Shown piece by piece: positions 34,007 through 43,872 of a stretch of 64,000 nt of DNA. Below the pieces are notes generated by a model, which was not told the DNA's origin, ran no database searches, and saw only the letters and a program-made list of their open reading frames with translations. A program made the translations under genes and the position numbers. Each line of letters starts with the position of its first letter. The first letter of the stretch is position 1. Source of the DNA: Acetitomaculum ruminis DSM 5522 (GTDB taxonomy: Bacteria > Bacillota > Clostridia > Lachnospirales > Lachnospiraceae); contig NZ_FOJY01000007.1 in the NCBI RefSeq assembly GCF_900112085.1, positions 120,181 to 184,180 on the forward strand. Reading direction: 5' to 3'.

Positions 34007-37000
34007 TTGTATAAGAGAATTGAAGAACTATCTAACGGAGAATTCAGGTTTGAACAGCCAAAGGTTAATTTTACCTATGATGACCTGGAGTTTGAAGTTG
34101 CGGAAGATGATATATATCACGGAAGATTTGTTATTAGCAGTACAGGAAAATTTAAGTTGGAAGGAACGGTATATTCATCTACTTTTAGGTTCAGATTAGG
34201 TTCAATAGTATCCGATGGAGACAAATTAAATATTGAATATGATTTTACCGCTACGGCATTAAAAGCAGGGGAAAAGCTTAATGAAAATGTATATATAATT
34301 ACCGATTGCGGTGAGTTTATATTGCCTTTAAGAGTCACCATAGTGGATAAAAAAGAGTGTATAGATGAAAACATAAAAGATATGAAGGATTTTTGTCAGC
34401 TGGTGAAAAAGGATTTTAAAGCAGGCTTTGAGCTGTTTAAAAGCGAAAAGTTTTTAAATGCCCTGGAAAATGACCAGTTAAGGCTTTTATACAAAGCATT
34501 TGGACAAAATAACCCTTTGTATCAGGATCTGGAGGAATTTTTAGTTGCGGCAAGTCTTAAAGATAAGGTTGGCTTTAGACTTTCTACCAGCTCCACCACA
34601 ATAAAATTTTCAGATTTAAAAGAATATGAATTTGATTTCTCGGTTATAAAAGATAACTGGGGTTATTGTGATATAAGAATTGAAACAGATAATTATAATA
34701 TTCTTTCCGTTAAAAAAAATACTCAAGAGGAAGAAGATAATGAGCTTGTTTTAAATTATAAAGCTTTTGTGGATCTTTCAAAAATTAAATGCAAAAATTA
34801 TCAGTTAGAAATTAAAGTATCTTCAGCATATGAATCAAAAACTCTTAAAGTAAATATAGAAAAGGAAATTCCTGTAGGAGAATCTAGCGAAATTTCCCAT
34901 ACAAGACAAGTTGCAAAGGTTGAACTTTTAACTCTTTATAAGGAGTTTAGACTTAACAACCTCTCCCTTTCCATGTGGCTTGAAAGGTCAATGGAGCATA
35001 TTTTGGATCTTGCCCAGTTAGAGCCTGATAATTGGCTTTACACCCTTATGAGAGCTCAGTTTTTGCTTATGGGGGATGTTGAAAAGAATTCCCAGGAGGC
35101 TATTCTTTTAGCAGACAGATTTTTTAAAGAGTATGATGGTGACGAGGATGTTCTTAGAGCCTATGGTTTATATATCAGATGTTTAACGGCGGATGACGGG
35201 GAAGCTATAAGACAGTACAAGGAAGAAATAAGAAGTATAAACCAAAAAATTCCTAATAATTACCAGATTTTGTGGTTCTTATTATACATAGATGATGAAT
35301 ATGAGGACAATTACAAAAAATTTAATGCAATTTATGAATTTATTGAAAAAGGTAACTGCGCACCCCTTATACTAATAGAAGCGATAAATCTTATAAATGA
35401 AGATCCACTTGTAGTGGTAAATCTTGACAGAACCATCGTTTATATTTTCTACAGAATGATGAAGGAAGACTCCTTAGAGTTTGAAGCTGCCAACAGATTT
35501 ATGAGTATGATTTCCGGTTATAAGGTTTATAATCCAAGGGTGCTTGATATCGCCATGTATTGTGCGAAAAAATATGAAAATGATACCTTTACCAGCATTA
35601 TGTGCAGGTATTTGATTAAATGTGACAGAAAAGACAGCAGCAGTCTTGTCTGGTATGAAAAAGCAGTAGAAAAAGACATGAGAATCACGGGAATTTATGA
35701 ATATTATATCAATTCCATTGATTTAAATGAAAAAAGGGAACTGCCAAAGGTTGTATTTATGTATTTTAGATACAATTCCAATATTGACAATAAAAGAAAA
35801 GCATACCTGTATGCAAATCTTATTAAAGTCAAAGATAAATATCCTGATATGTATAAGGCATATACAAAGTCTATTGATAAATTTGTCAGAGATCAGTTAG
35901 AAAAGAGAAATATCAATGCCAATCTGGCAAAGCTGTATAACCATGTGGTTTACAGCCAGATGATTACTGAAGAAACAGTGGAAGATATTATTCATATGGC
36001 ATCTTATTATAAACTTGTTATCGGCAATAAGGACATTATCACCGTTAATGTTGTTTATTCAAAATTCAACAGGGTTTATACTTATGATGTTGTAAACGGT
36101 ATTTCCTATATCAGACTTCTTTCAAAAGATTATGTTCTGGTATTTATCGATAAAAATGGAGTTAGAACCTGTACAAAAACCACCTTCTTTTTGACAAAAA
36201 TGATTAATTTTGATGAACTGTTGAAAAGAAGTTTAAGAATGGCACCATATAATGCCGAGGTTTTGGTTATGGCGCTGGAAGAAGGAAAAAAACTCGGTAT
36301 TTCAGGCTTTGAAAGACTTATTTACGAAAGTAATGCTTTGGGCTTAGAGGAAATAAGCAGTTCTTATAAAGATGTAATTGCAAATGATGTAACAAAATAT
36401 TACATGGAAAGTGACACTCTTGAATACTTTAAAAATTTTGTTGAGGCATTTAAAAAAATTAAGCTTAATCCTTCCACAAAGAACTCTCTTGCTAAAGTGT
36501 ATTATAAAAAGGGTTTTTATGAGGAAGCTTATGAAATTATCTCGAATAACGGATGTAATGACTGGGATAATGAAAAACTCTCAGATCTGGCTATGAGAAT
36601 AGTTCATATAAAGGATTACGAATATGACTATTTCCTTACCTGGCTTTGCTACCATGTTTTTTCCGAAGGTTCAAGAGATGAAACTGTTATAAGGTATCTT
36701 GTGGAAAATTATAATGGTTTCATAAATAACATGATTATGATTTACAATGCAGCCATGGATAAAGAAATAGCTGCTGAAAATCTAGCTCAAAAAATAGTGG
36801 AAAAAACCCTTATTACCGGAGAAAGCATAGCTGAAATTGAGAATATATTTATTGATTATTATAAATATGCCGGAAGGAATACCACAACCAAGGCTTATTT
36901 TGCCTCATATTCATATAATTACATACTAAAAGATATTGATTTAAAAGAAGACTTCTTCGAGGCAGTGGAGGAAGAATTGAAAAAAGATGAAACAAATAAT

Positions 37001-37567
37001 GAGCATTTTATACTTAACATTTGTAAACTTGCATATCTTAAATATCTTTCAGTTAAAAAAGAACTTCATAAAGAAGAAGAAATTACCAAGTACCTTGACT
37101 TTTTTGCAAGTAAGAATATATTCTTAAACTTCTTTAAGGATTTTGATTATGAGCTGATAAAGGGATATATGTTTAACAGTTTAAACTTTATTGAGTACAA
37201 ATCTGATCCTGACAATCAGATATACATAAATTATCATTACATGAACGGAGAAGATGGAGAAGATTTATACATAAAAGAAAAAATGGAATGTGTTATTCCG
37301 GGAATTTTTTCCAAGGCTTTTTCAATTTTTTACAAGGATATATTACAGTATTACATTACTGAAAAAAATGAAGAAGGGGAAAAAATTGTGGAAAGTGGCT
37401 CCATAAGAAAGACCAATAACGACCTTCAGGATGTTGAAAATGTATTTGATTACATAAATGAGATAGATTTTTGTATAGATATGGATGACAGAGATTCATT
37501 AGAATCCATAGTCAGTGAATTTGAAAATAAACGTTATGTAACACGCAAAATATTTAAACTAATGTAA
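34007..37567 (+). CDS. DUF5717-family giant protein of unknown function
   Basis: About 1186 residues, no signal peptide or membrane segment. Two beta-rich regions occupy about residues 20-115 and 190-290. From about 300 onward it is mostly alternating helices with TPR-like repeats (LAQLEPDNWLYTLMRAQFLL), interrupted near 665-735 by another beta segment. This suggests a large scaffold. The start is unsure: TTG 34007 has GGGTG six bases upstream; GTG 33998 is in frame but lacks a site. It is first of four tightly spaced genes and 18 bp from the DUF5716 gene. The family is Lachnospiraceae-centred as far as I know; function unknown. Confidence 0.8.
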   Translation: MYKRIEELSNGEFRFEQPKVNFTYDDLEFEVAEDDIYHGRFVISSTGKFKLEGTVYSSTFRFRLGSIVSDGDKLNIEYDFTATALKAGEKLNENVYIITDCGEFILPLRVTIVDKKECIDENIKDMKDFCQLVKKDFKAGFELFKSEKFLNALENDQLRLLYKAFGQNNPLYQDLEEFLVAASLKDKVGFRLSTSSTTIKFSDLKEYEFDFSVIKDNWGYCDIRIETDNYNILSVKKNTQEEEDNELVLNYKAFVDLSKIKCKNYQLEIKVSSAYESKTLKVNIEKEIPVGESSEISHTRQVAKVELLTLYKEFRLNNLSLSMWLERSMEHILDLAQLEPDNWLYTLMRAQFLLMGDVEKNSQEAILLADRFFKEYDGDEDVLRAYGLYIRCLTADDGEAIRQYKEEIRSINQKIPNNYQILWFLLYIDDEYEDNYKKFNAIYEFIEKGNCAPLILIEAINLINEDPLVVVNLDRTIVYIFYRMMKEDSLEFEAANRFMSMISGYKVYNPRVLDIAMYCAKKYENDTFTSIMCRYLIKCDRKDSSSLVWYEKAVEKDMRITGIYEYYINSIDLNEKRELPKVVFMYFRYNSNIDNKRKAYLYANLIKVKDKYPDMYKAYTKSIDKFVRDQLEKRNINANLAKLYNHVVYSQMITEETVEDIIHMASYYKLVIGNKDIITVNVVYSKFNRVYTYDVVNGISYIRLLSKDYVLVFIDKNGVRTCTKTTFFLTKMINFDELLKRSLRMAPYNAEVLVMALEEGKKLGISGFERLIYESNALGLEEISSSYKDVIANDVTKYYMESDTLEYFKNFVEAFKKIKLNPSTKNSLAKVYYKKGFYEEAYEIISNNGCNDWDNEKLSDLAMRIVHIKDYEYDYFLTWLCYHVFSEGSRDETVIRYLVENYNGFINNMIMIYNAAMDKEIAAENLAQKIVEKTLITGESIAEIENIFIDYYKYAGRNTTTKAYFASYSYNYILKDIDLKEDFFEAVEEELKKDETNNEHFILNICKLAYLKYLSVKKELHKEEEITKYLDFFASKNIFLNFFKDFDYELIKGYMFNSLNFIEYKSDPDNQIYINYHYMNGEDGEDLYIKEKMECVIPGIFSKAFSIFYKDILQYYITEKNEEGEKIVESGSIRKTNNDLQDVENVFDYINEIDFCIDMDDRDSLESIVSEFENKRYVTRKIFKLM

Positions 37568-37585
37568 AAAAGCTAAAGGAGACAT

Positions 37586-38830
37586 ATGGGAAGAAAAAAA
37601 ATATACATAGGTTTGGACATAACAAATGAATATACCCAGATTTGTTATAAAGATTCAAGTATGACAAGTCCCAAGTCTTTTAGTACAATAATAGGCGGAG
37701 AAAGTTTTTTTATACCTACGGTTTTGTGCAACCGGTATGATAATGCTTCCTGGACTTATGGGACAGAAGCCATTAAAACCGTTGAAGACGGAGAAGGCTT
37801 TTTAGTAGATAATCTGTTAAACAAGGCCCTAAACAAAGAAGATGTGGAAATAGGCGATGATGTATATCATGCTGGAGATTTATTGATTTATTTTACGAAA
37901 AAGCTGGTTAGACTGGTATCTAAAAATTATGAGTTGGAAGATATTGTTTTAGGTATTGTCTTAAGGCACATAGACAGGGAAATATATGATTTTTTTAAGT
38001 CTGAATTTGTAAAGGCAGGTTATTCAAAGGAGAACATACATATTACTGATTACCAGGAAAGCACCTTCTATTTCGTGGTAAATCAGGATAAGAATATTTG
38101 GAGTCAGAAGGTTATATTATTTGATTTTCTGGAGGGACATTTCTACCTTTACGAATTTAACAGATATATGTTTTCCGGAGAAAAATATTTCGAAGTACTG
38201 GAAAAAGATGCAGATGAGCTCTTTGGGGAAAATGCCTCTTTAGATGATGAAGATTTATCATATTTTGATTCCCTTTTTAGTGAGGTTTTAGTAAAAGTCA
38301 TCGGAAGCGATTCGGTTTCCGGAATATACCTGACAGGTGGTTTTAATAATAATTACTGGATGCGGGAGTCTAAAAGAGTACTTTGTAAGGGAAGAAAAGC
38401 ATTTGTGGGAGAAAGTATTTTTGCTTTGGGAGCTTGCTATTTTGCCCTTTGCTCAAACCTTTCAGGAGGCATATACGCTGGAAAGCACAAGTTACAGGGA
38501 AGTATTTTTTTAAACAGTTCAGATTTAAAGGACGGTCTGCAACTATGCGAAATCGGAAGATGTATCTATGAAGGTGTTAAAGAACAGGATGTTATAGCCA
38601 TAGATGAATATAAAATTAGCTTTCAGGTTTATACTGTGGGAAAAAGAGTGGCTGATACAAAGGAATTTGAGATACAGGGAGCAGGTCATAGTCCCGGTTT
38701 TAAAACAAGACTTCGTATAAGTCTGGATTTTATTGACGAAAAAAATGTAGTTTTGCATTTTAAAGATTTGGGATTTGGAGATTTTAGTGTCAGTAATCTG
38801 TTAGAATGGCAGGAAGAAATTTCTTTCTAA
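37586..38830 (+). CDS. DUF5716-family Hsp70/actin-fold protein
   Basis: The 414 residues show the layout of the ASKHA ATPase fold. A phosphate-1-like strand-turn IYIGLDITNEYTQI starts at residue 5. A phosphate-2-like VILFDFLEGHFYLYEF lies near 174. The adenosine motif SGIYLTGGFNNNYWM near 243 is followed by FVGESIFALGACYFAL. The C-terminal 130 residues are beta-rich, like an Hsp70 substrate-binding domain. Some nucleotide-site glycines are replaced, so ATPase activity is not assured. It has a strong AAAGGAG site and sits between the giant DUF5717 gene and a TPR gene, suggesting a complex. Confidence 0.8.
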   Translation: MGRKKIYIGLDITNEYTQICYKDSSMTSPKSFSTIIGGESFFIPTVLCNRYDNASWTYGTEAIKTVEDGEGFLVDNLLNKALNKEDVEIGDDVYHAGDLLIYFTKKLVRLVSKNYELEDIVLGIVLRHIDREIYDFFKSEFVKAGYSKENIHITDYQESTFYFVVNQDKNIWSQKVILFDFLEGHFYLYEFNRYMFSGEKYFEVLEKDADELFGENASLDDEDLSYFDSLFSEVLVKVIGSDSVSGIYLTGGFNNNYWMRESKRVLCKGRKAFVGESIFALGACYFALCSNLSGGIYAGKHKLQGSIFLNSSDLKDGLQLCEIGRCIYEGVKEQDVIAIDEYKISFQVYTVGKRVADTKEFEIQGAGHSPGFKTRLRISLDFIDEKNVVLHFKDLGFGDFSVSNLLEWQEEISF

Positions 38831-38868
38831 AAAAATGATGGCAAAAGTTTAGGAAAAGAGGAAATAAA

Positions 38869-39702
38869 GTGGGAAAGGTTTTAGTATGCAATAGTGTGAT
38901 TGCAAAAACTCCTTATTACATAAAGGAAGCAGGAATAAAGATTTTCACCATAGAAGAGCTGAGCTATTTTATCAGTCAGAATGCGTATTTGTTGGATGAA
39001 AGTTTTATGAATGTTGAACTGTGTAACTTTATTAAAAATGAACTGGGGATGGAAGAACTTGGAAACACACTTCGTGAATTAATAAGAAAACAGGGGAAAG
39101 TTGCGGAGTTTGCTGCAGAAATTGTCTATTCCAATAATTTTTTCAACGAAGAAGAAAAGAGAAAAATCAGGGATATTCTCCTTAAAATATCCAGTAAAAA
39201 TGTGTTTTTCAGAAGAAAAGCCAAAGCAGATGAGATGTTTAACAGAAACCAGTATATTAACAGTATTATAGAGTACAATAAGCTTTTGGAAGGGGAAAAG
39301 GACAGAACAGTGTCAAATGAAGAGTATGGAAATGCTTATCATAATCTTGCCAGTGCCTATGCCAGATTATTTCTCTTCGGACAGGCTGCAAGATACTATA
39401 AGATAGGCTATTCCTACAATAAATCCCAAGAGACTTTTAAGGAGTATCTTTTTTCATTAAGATTTTATAAAGATGATATTTTTGGTGAAGACGGAGTGTT
39501 TTTTGATAAGAAAATTACTCCAAAGGATGCAGCTGAACTGGAAGTTTATCTGGAAAACATGATGGATGAAGAAGGAGCAAAAGAGAATATAAAAAAAGTC
39601 AAGGAGCTTATGGATTCCAGAGATGAGGGAGATTTTGGAAAGTATTATACAGAGTTGAGAAAAATGCTTGAGCAAAGAAAAAAAGAATACACGCCCTTTT
39701 AG
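38869..39702 (+). CDS. TPR-like protein of the DUF5717/DUF5716 cassette
   Basis: The 277-residue protein is not recognised by name. It is soluble and mostly helical. A TPR-type pair of helices lies at about 154-200 (GNAYHNLASAYARLFLFGQA). The extreme N-terminus GKVLVCNSVIAKTPYYIK is beta-like and may be a small separate domain. It uses a GTG start behind GAGG. It lies 38 bp after the DUF5716 gene and 26 bp before the membrane gene, and so probably works with them as an adaptor. Confidence 0.7.
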   Translation: MGKVLVCNSVIAKTPYYIKEAGIKIFTIEELSYFISQNAYLLDESFMNVELCNFIKNELGMEELGNTLRELIRKQGKVAEFAAEIVYSNNFFNEEEKRKIRDILLKISSKNVFFRRKAKADEMFNRNQYINSIIEYNKLLEGEKDRTVSNEEYGNAYHNLASAYARLFLFGQAARYYKIGYSYNKSQETFKEYLFSLRFYKDDIFGEDGVFFDKKITPKDAAELEVYLENMMDEEGAKENIKKVKELMDSRDEGDFGKYYTELRKMLEQRKKEYTPF

Positions 39703-39728
39703 CGCATAATTCGTAAGAGGAGAAAAAA

Positions 39729-40964
39729 ATGGGGATATTTGATTTTTTTAAGCGAAACGGTGATAAAGAAAAAATAAAAAAAGACCTTATAGAGGTGTTA
39801 CCGGAAGTTTTTGAAGAAGAAACAGAGGAAAAAGTTGTTGAAGAAATTGACCTTTCTGATGAAAACTCTAAGAAAAAGTGGTACAGAAGCAGATTTGAAA
39901 ACTGGGGACAGCTGGAACATTATATTCTAGGACAGTGCGAAAATGTACATGAAACCATTGATTCTGTTGAAAACTGTAAAAATGAATATGATGATTTGAC
40001 AGCTAAAATAAAGGATATTCAAATCATTGAAAAAATGCCCCCGGATGATAAAAAAGAAATCACTGAACTGGTTCAGGAAATAATGCAGGTCAGTGATGAC
40101 AGAAATAAATACCACCAGTATTCAAAAAAATTGTCAGATGCATCTTTTGACCGTATCAGGTTATATGAAGATGATTTTCCAAAAGCCATAAAAAGACTTA
40201 TGTCCAGCGAAACCTATCAGTCAACCATAAAAAAAGACATGGACAGACTTGAAGGTGAAAAAGGACTTCTTTTGACAAAAATCGAGGACTATGGCAATGA
40301 ATTAAAGATTCTGAAATACCTGGCGATTTCAGTTCCTATAGTTTTATTTGCCTCATTTGGACTTATATTTTTCATAAAAGAAACCTTCCACATAAGAAGC
40401 GAATTGACTTTGGCATATTTTATCGCCGCTTTTATATGTGTAGGAATTGGTGCCTTTGTGTTTTTAAGAGGACAAATTGATACTGCAAATCTTAAAAGAT
40501 GTAATGAAAACCTTAATTATGTCATAATTGCCCTAAATCATATAAAGGTAAAATATGTTAATGAAACCAATGCTGTAGACTATGCCTACAAAAAATTTGC
40601 CGTTCATTCAAGCCATGAATTAGAGTATCTTTGGAATGAATACAACAATACAAGGGAACAAAAAGAACAATTTATTCGCTCAACAGATGACCTTGAATTC
40701 TTCAATAAAACTCTTAACCAGAAACTAAGTAAATATCTTAAATATCCCGGAATTTGGGAAAGTCAGTCCATGGCCTTAATTGATTCTACCCTTCTTTTAA
40801 GCATAAAGGAATTACTTGATGAAAGAAGAAAGAAGCTTAAAGCTCAAATGAGTATGGGAATTGATGAAATGAATAAAACCAAAAACGAAATCAGGGATTT
40901 GGCAAAAGCATTTCCGGAATACAGGCTAAAAATTCTTGAATTGATAAAGGCGATAGATACCTGA
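39729..40964 (+). CDS. Two-TM coiled-coil membrane protein of the DUF5717/DUF5716 cassette
   Basis: The 411 residues are not recognised. The N-terminus MGIFDFFKR is followed by an acidic stretch. Long charged helices likely form coiled coils at about 60-195. Two adjacent TM helices lie near 198-217 and 227-247, giving an in-out-in hairpin. More charged helices follow to the end. Both large parts would be cytoplasmic, so it could tether the DUF5716/DUF5717/TPR proteins to the membrane. It is the last gene of the cassette; a new promoter follows 13 bp later. Confidence 0.7.
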   Translation: MGIFDFFKRNGDKEKIKKDLIEVLPEVFEEETEEKVVEEIDLSDENSKKKWYRSRFENWGQLEHYILGQCENVHETIDSVENCKNEYDDLTAKIKDIQIIEKMPPDDKKEITELVQEIMQVSDDRNKYHQYSKKLSDASFDRIRLYEDDFPKAIKRLMSSETYQSTIKKDMDRLEGEKGLLLTKIEDYGNELKILKYLAISVPIVLFASFGLIFFIKETFHIRSELTLAYFIAAFICVGIGAFVFLRGQIDTANLKRCNENLNYVIIALNHIKVKYVNETNAVDYAYKKFAVHSSHELEYLWNEYNNTREQKEQFIRSTDDLEFFNKTLNQKLSKYLKYPGIWESQSMALIDSTLLLSIKELLDERRKKLKAQMSMGIDEMNKTKNEIRDLAKAFPEYRLKILELIKAIDT

Positions 40965-40977
40965 TATTATAAATGAT

Positions 40978-41006
40978 TTGACACAAAAACCATGTTATGG
41001 TAGGAT
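40978..41006 (+). promoter_or_regulatory. Promoter of the amino-acid ABC transporter operon
   Basis: Perfect TTGACA (40978-40983), 17-bp spacer and TAGGAT (41001-41006), 57 bp before the lipoprotein start. Confidence 0.7.
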
Positions 41007-41063
41007 TATCTGGTATTTAGTTTAGCGTGGTAAATTGCTAACATGAAAAAGTGGAGGTAGAAA

Positions 41064-41891
41064 ATGAAAAAATTTATTGCAGGTATTTTATGTTTATTAA
41101 TGACTATGTCGCTTGTAGCATGTGGGGGTAGTGATTCTAAAGACGATCCGGCTAAGAAATCAAGTGATAATAAAGCTTCTGAAGCTGAGACATTTACTGT
41201 AGGCTTCGACAAGGATTTTCCACCTTATGGATATGTTGAAGAGGATGGAAGCTATGCAGGTTTTGATATCGATCTTGCAACAGAAGTGGCTAAGAGATTA
41301 AATCTTGAAATTAATCTTCAGCCGATTGACTGGGATGCGAAAGACATGGAGCTTTCATCAGGAACAATTGACTGTATCTGGAACGGCTTCACAATCAATG
41401 GAAGAGAAGATGAATATACATGGTCTGATGCTTATATGAATAACAGTCAGGTATTCGTTGTAAGAACAAAGGACAATATTAAATCTACAAAAGATCTTGC
41501 AGGAAAGATTGTTTCTGTACAAACAGATTCATCAGCTCAGGCTTCTTTGGAAGAAGAAGAAAATGCTGATTTAAAGGCTTCTTTTAAAGAATTAGTTGTA
41601 TGTGCAGATTACAATTCAGCTTTCATGGATCTTGAAAGCGGTGCAGTAGATGCTATTGCAATGGATGTGGGAGTTGCAAGATATCAAATAACAAAAAGAG
41701 ATGGAAATGATACTTACGCAGTTCTTGATGAAGAACTTGCTTCTGAACAGTATGGTGTAGGTTTCCTCAAGGGAAATACCAAGCTTAGAGATAAAGTAAA
41801 TGACACCTTAAAAGAAATGGTTAAAGACGGAACATTTGCAGAAATTTCTGAAAAATGGTTTAGTGAAGATGTAGGTATTATTGGTAAATAG
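41064..41891 (+). CDS. Amino-acid ABC transporter substrate-binding lipoprotein
   Basis: Extracellular binding protein of 275 residues. The signal peptide ends in lipobox SLVACGG, so the cysteine near residue 20 is lipidated. The mature part is a family-3 (SBP_bac_3) fold: TVGFDKDFPPYGYVEEDG, FDIDLATEVAKRL, WNGFTINGRED, AIAMDVGVARYQI. Ligands in this family are polar amino acids such as glutamine, cystine or arginine; the exact one is not readable. It heads a three-gene importer operon. Confidence 0.93.
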   Translation: MKKFIAGILCLLMTMSLVACGGSDSKDDPAKKSSDNKASEAETFTVGFDKDFPPYGYVEEDGSYAGFDIDLATEVAKRLNLEINLQPIDWDAKDMELSSGTIDCIWNGFTINGREDEYTWSDAYMNNSQVFVVRTKDNIKSTKDLAGKIVSVQTDSSAQASLEEEENADLKASFKELVVCADYNSAFMDLESGAVDAIAMDVGVARYQITKRDGNDTYAVLDEELASEQYGVGFLKGNTKLRDKVNDTLKEMVKDGTFAEISEKWFSEDVGIIGK

Positions 41892-41900
41892 GAGTAAAAA

Positions 41901-42551
41901 ATGAGCTTAAACGTGCTTTTCTTGCAATTATTGGAAGGCATGGTTACCAGTGTCAGTATTTTTGTATTGACACTGGTATTTTCATTGCCTTTGGGACTTG
42001 TTATTTCTTTTGGCAGAATGTCAAAAAACATAATAGTCCGAACAATTTCAAAAGCGTATATATCGGTAATGAGGGGAACTCCTTTGATGTTACAGCTTTT
42101 GATGGTTTATTTTGGACCACACTTTATTTTTAATATTAATATCAGCTCAAATTACAGATTTTATGCTGTAATTATAGGATTTGTATTAAATTATGCAGCA
42201 TATTTTGCAGAAATATACAGATCTGGCATTGAATCAATGCCAAAGGGGCAATACGAGGCCGCAAAGGTATTAGGTTATGGGAAATTTTCCACTTTTTTCA
42301 GAATTATATTTCCACAGGTTATAAAAATAATACTTCCGCCTATTACAAACGAGGTAATAACCCTTGTAAAGGATACCTCACTGGCATTTGTAATAGCAGT
42401 ATCCGAAATGTTTGCAACAGCTAAAGCTTTGGCTTCGGCACAGGCTTCAGTAATGCCTTATATTGCTGCAGCCATATTCTATTATGTATTTAATTTATTA
42501 GTTGCAAAAATAATGGAAATTATTGAGAAAAAGATGAATTATTACAAATAA
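41901..42551 (+). CDS. Amino-acid ABC transporter permease
   Basis: Membrane permease of the HisM/GlnP type, 216 residues with about five TM helices. It has the N-terminal SLPLGLVISFGRM, MRGTPLMLQLLMVYFG and the EAA coupling loop ESMPKGQYEAAKVLGYG. It begins 9 bp after the binding-protein gene. The short length is typical for a homodimeric permease. Confidence 0.94.
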   Translation: MSLNVLFLQLLEGMVTSVSIFVLTLVFSLPLGLVISFGRMSKNIIVRTISKAYISVMRGTPLMLQLLMVYFGPHFIFNINISSNYRFYAVIIGFVLNYAAYFAEIYRSGIESMPKGQYEAAKVLGYGKFSTFFRIIFPQVIKIILPPITNEVITLVKDTSLAFVIAVSEMFATAKALASAQASVMPYIAAAIFYYVFNLLVAKIMEIIEKKMNYYK

Positions 42552-42563
42552 GGCGGTGAAACT

Positions 42564-43322
42564 ATGAATGTGTTAAGTTTATCCAACATAAAAAAGAATT
42601 TCGGGAGCATAGAGGTTCTTAAAGATATATCCTTAAATGTAAGAGAAGGAGAAGTAATGTCCATTATCGGTTCCTCCGGTTCCGGTAAATCCACAATTTT
42701 GCGCTGTGCAACCATGTTAGAAACCATAAATGGAGGTAGCATTATTTATAAGGGCAAAAAGGTAGCCTGGGAAAATCCTGACGGCAGTATAGTATATGCA
42801 AACAAAGGGGAACTGACTAAAATAAGGAGTTATTTTGGGCTGGTATTTCAAAATTTTAATTTGTTTCCCCATTATTCTGTTTTAAAAAATATAATAGATG
42901 CTCCTATACATGTCCAAAAAATTCATAAGGAAAAAGCTGTTGAAATTGCAAAGGATCTTTTGATTAAAATGGGACTTGAAGGAAAAGAAAACTATTATCC
43001 CTGCCAATTATCAGGCGGACAGCAGCAAAGAGTGGCTATAGCAAGAGCCCTGGCCTTAAATCCCAGCATATTATTCTTTGATGAGCCCACCTCAGCCCTT
43101 GACCCCGAACTTACAGGGGAGGTATTAAATGTGTTAAAGGATTTGGCAGCTATGCATATGACCATGGTAATAGTTACCCATGAAATGAACTTTGCAAAAG
43201 AAGTTTCGGATGAAGTAATGTTTATGGATAAGGGGGTAGTTGCCCAGACAGGTACTCCCGAGGAGGTATTTTCCTCTTCGAATCCAAGGATTAAAGAATT
43301 CCTTGGAAGATTTTACGGATAG
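42564..43322 (+). CDS. Amino-acid ABC transporter ATP-binding protein
   Basis: GlnQ/HisP-type ATPase of 252 residues. Walker A is [10 protein letters not shown]-loop [16 protein letters not shown], signature [15 protein letters not shown], Walker [14 protein letters not shown] and switch His in [11 protein letters not shown]. It completes the importer, 12 bp after the permease gene. A hairpin region shared with the convergent pyrI gene follows. Confidence 0.95.
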   Translation: MNVLSLSNIKKNFGSIEVLKDISLNVREGEVMSIIGSSGSGKSTILRCATMLETINGGSIIYKGKKVAWENPDGSIVYANKGELTKIRSYFGLVFQNFNLFPHYSVLKNIIDAPIHVQKIHKEKAVEIAKDLLIKMGLEGKENYYPCQLSGGQQQRVAIARALALNPSILFFDEPTSALDPELTGEVLNVLKDLAAMHMTMVIVTHEMNFAKEVSDEVMFMDKGVVAQTGTPEEVFSSSNPRIKEFLGRFYG

Positions 43323-43370
43323 AGATCCAAAAGGATCTAAACTTTTCAGTATATATTTTATAAACGAGGA

Positions 43371-43416
43371 GACAGGCAGGAAAAAGGCTGATGTTAAGCC
43401 AAAATCCTGCCTGTTT
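43371..43416. terminator. Bidirectional hairpin between the ABC operon and pyrBI
   Basis: Ten-base stem ACAGGCAGGA / TCCTGCCTGT (43372-43381 with 43405-43414) with an inner GGCT / AGCC hairpin. T-tracts on both sides are weak. A smaller hairpin AGATCC / GGATCT precedes it at 43323-43338. It lies between two convergent gene ends. Confidence 0.65.
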
Positions 43417-43428
43417 CATTATAAAAAA

Positions 43429-43872
43429 TTACATCCAGTCATCATCACAAGCTCGATAAGCTTCTTCGCAATACTGACAGCGATAGATTTCTTTTTCTTC
43501 GTCAGCAAGGTTAAAAATGTGGTTTATTCCCTGTTCAATTGAAGTGATACATCTTGGATTTTTACATTTGATAATATTAACAAGTTTCTTAGGAAGTTGT
43601 AGTTTCCTTTTTTCACAAATAGCATTATCTTTAATGATATTAATGGTGATATTGTGGTCAATAAATCCTAAAATATCTACATTTAAGGTATTAATATCAC
43701 ATTCAACCTTAATAATATCCTTTTTTCCCAGTTTAGAACTTCTGGCATTTTTGATTATAGCCACACAGCAGTCTAATTTATCAAGTTCAAGATAGTGATA
43801 AATAGACATTCCCTTGCCGGCTTTTATATGATCTAAAACAAATCCTTCATTGATACTTCCAACATTTAACAT
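43429..43872 (-). CDS. pyrI: Aspartate carbamoyltransferase regulatory subunit
   Basis: Allosteric subunit that binds CTP or ATP and zinc. The 147 residues hold an N-terminal nucleotide domain ([38 protein letters not shown]) and a zinc domain with four cysteines, C-x4-C (CKNPRC) and C-x2-C (CQYC). It overlaps pyrB by 7 bp and is translated after it. Its presence implies a PyrB6-PyrI6 holoenzyme under feedback control. Confidence 0.96.
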   Translation of the reverse strand: MLNVGSINEGFVLDHIKAGKGMSIYHYLELDKLDCCVAIIKNARSSKLGKKDIIKVECDINTLNVDILGFIDHNITINIIKDNAICEKRKLQLPKKLVNIIKCKNPRCITSIEQGINHIFNLADEEKEIYRCQYCEEAYRACDDDWM

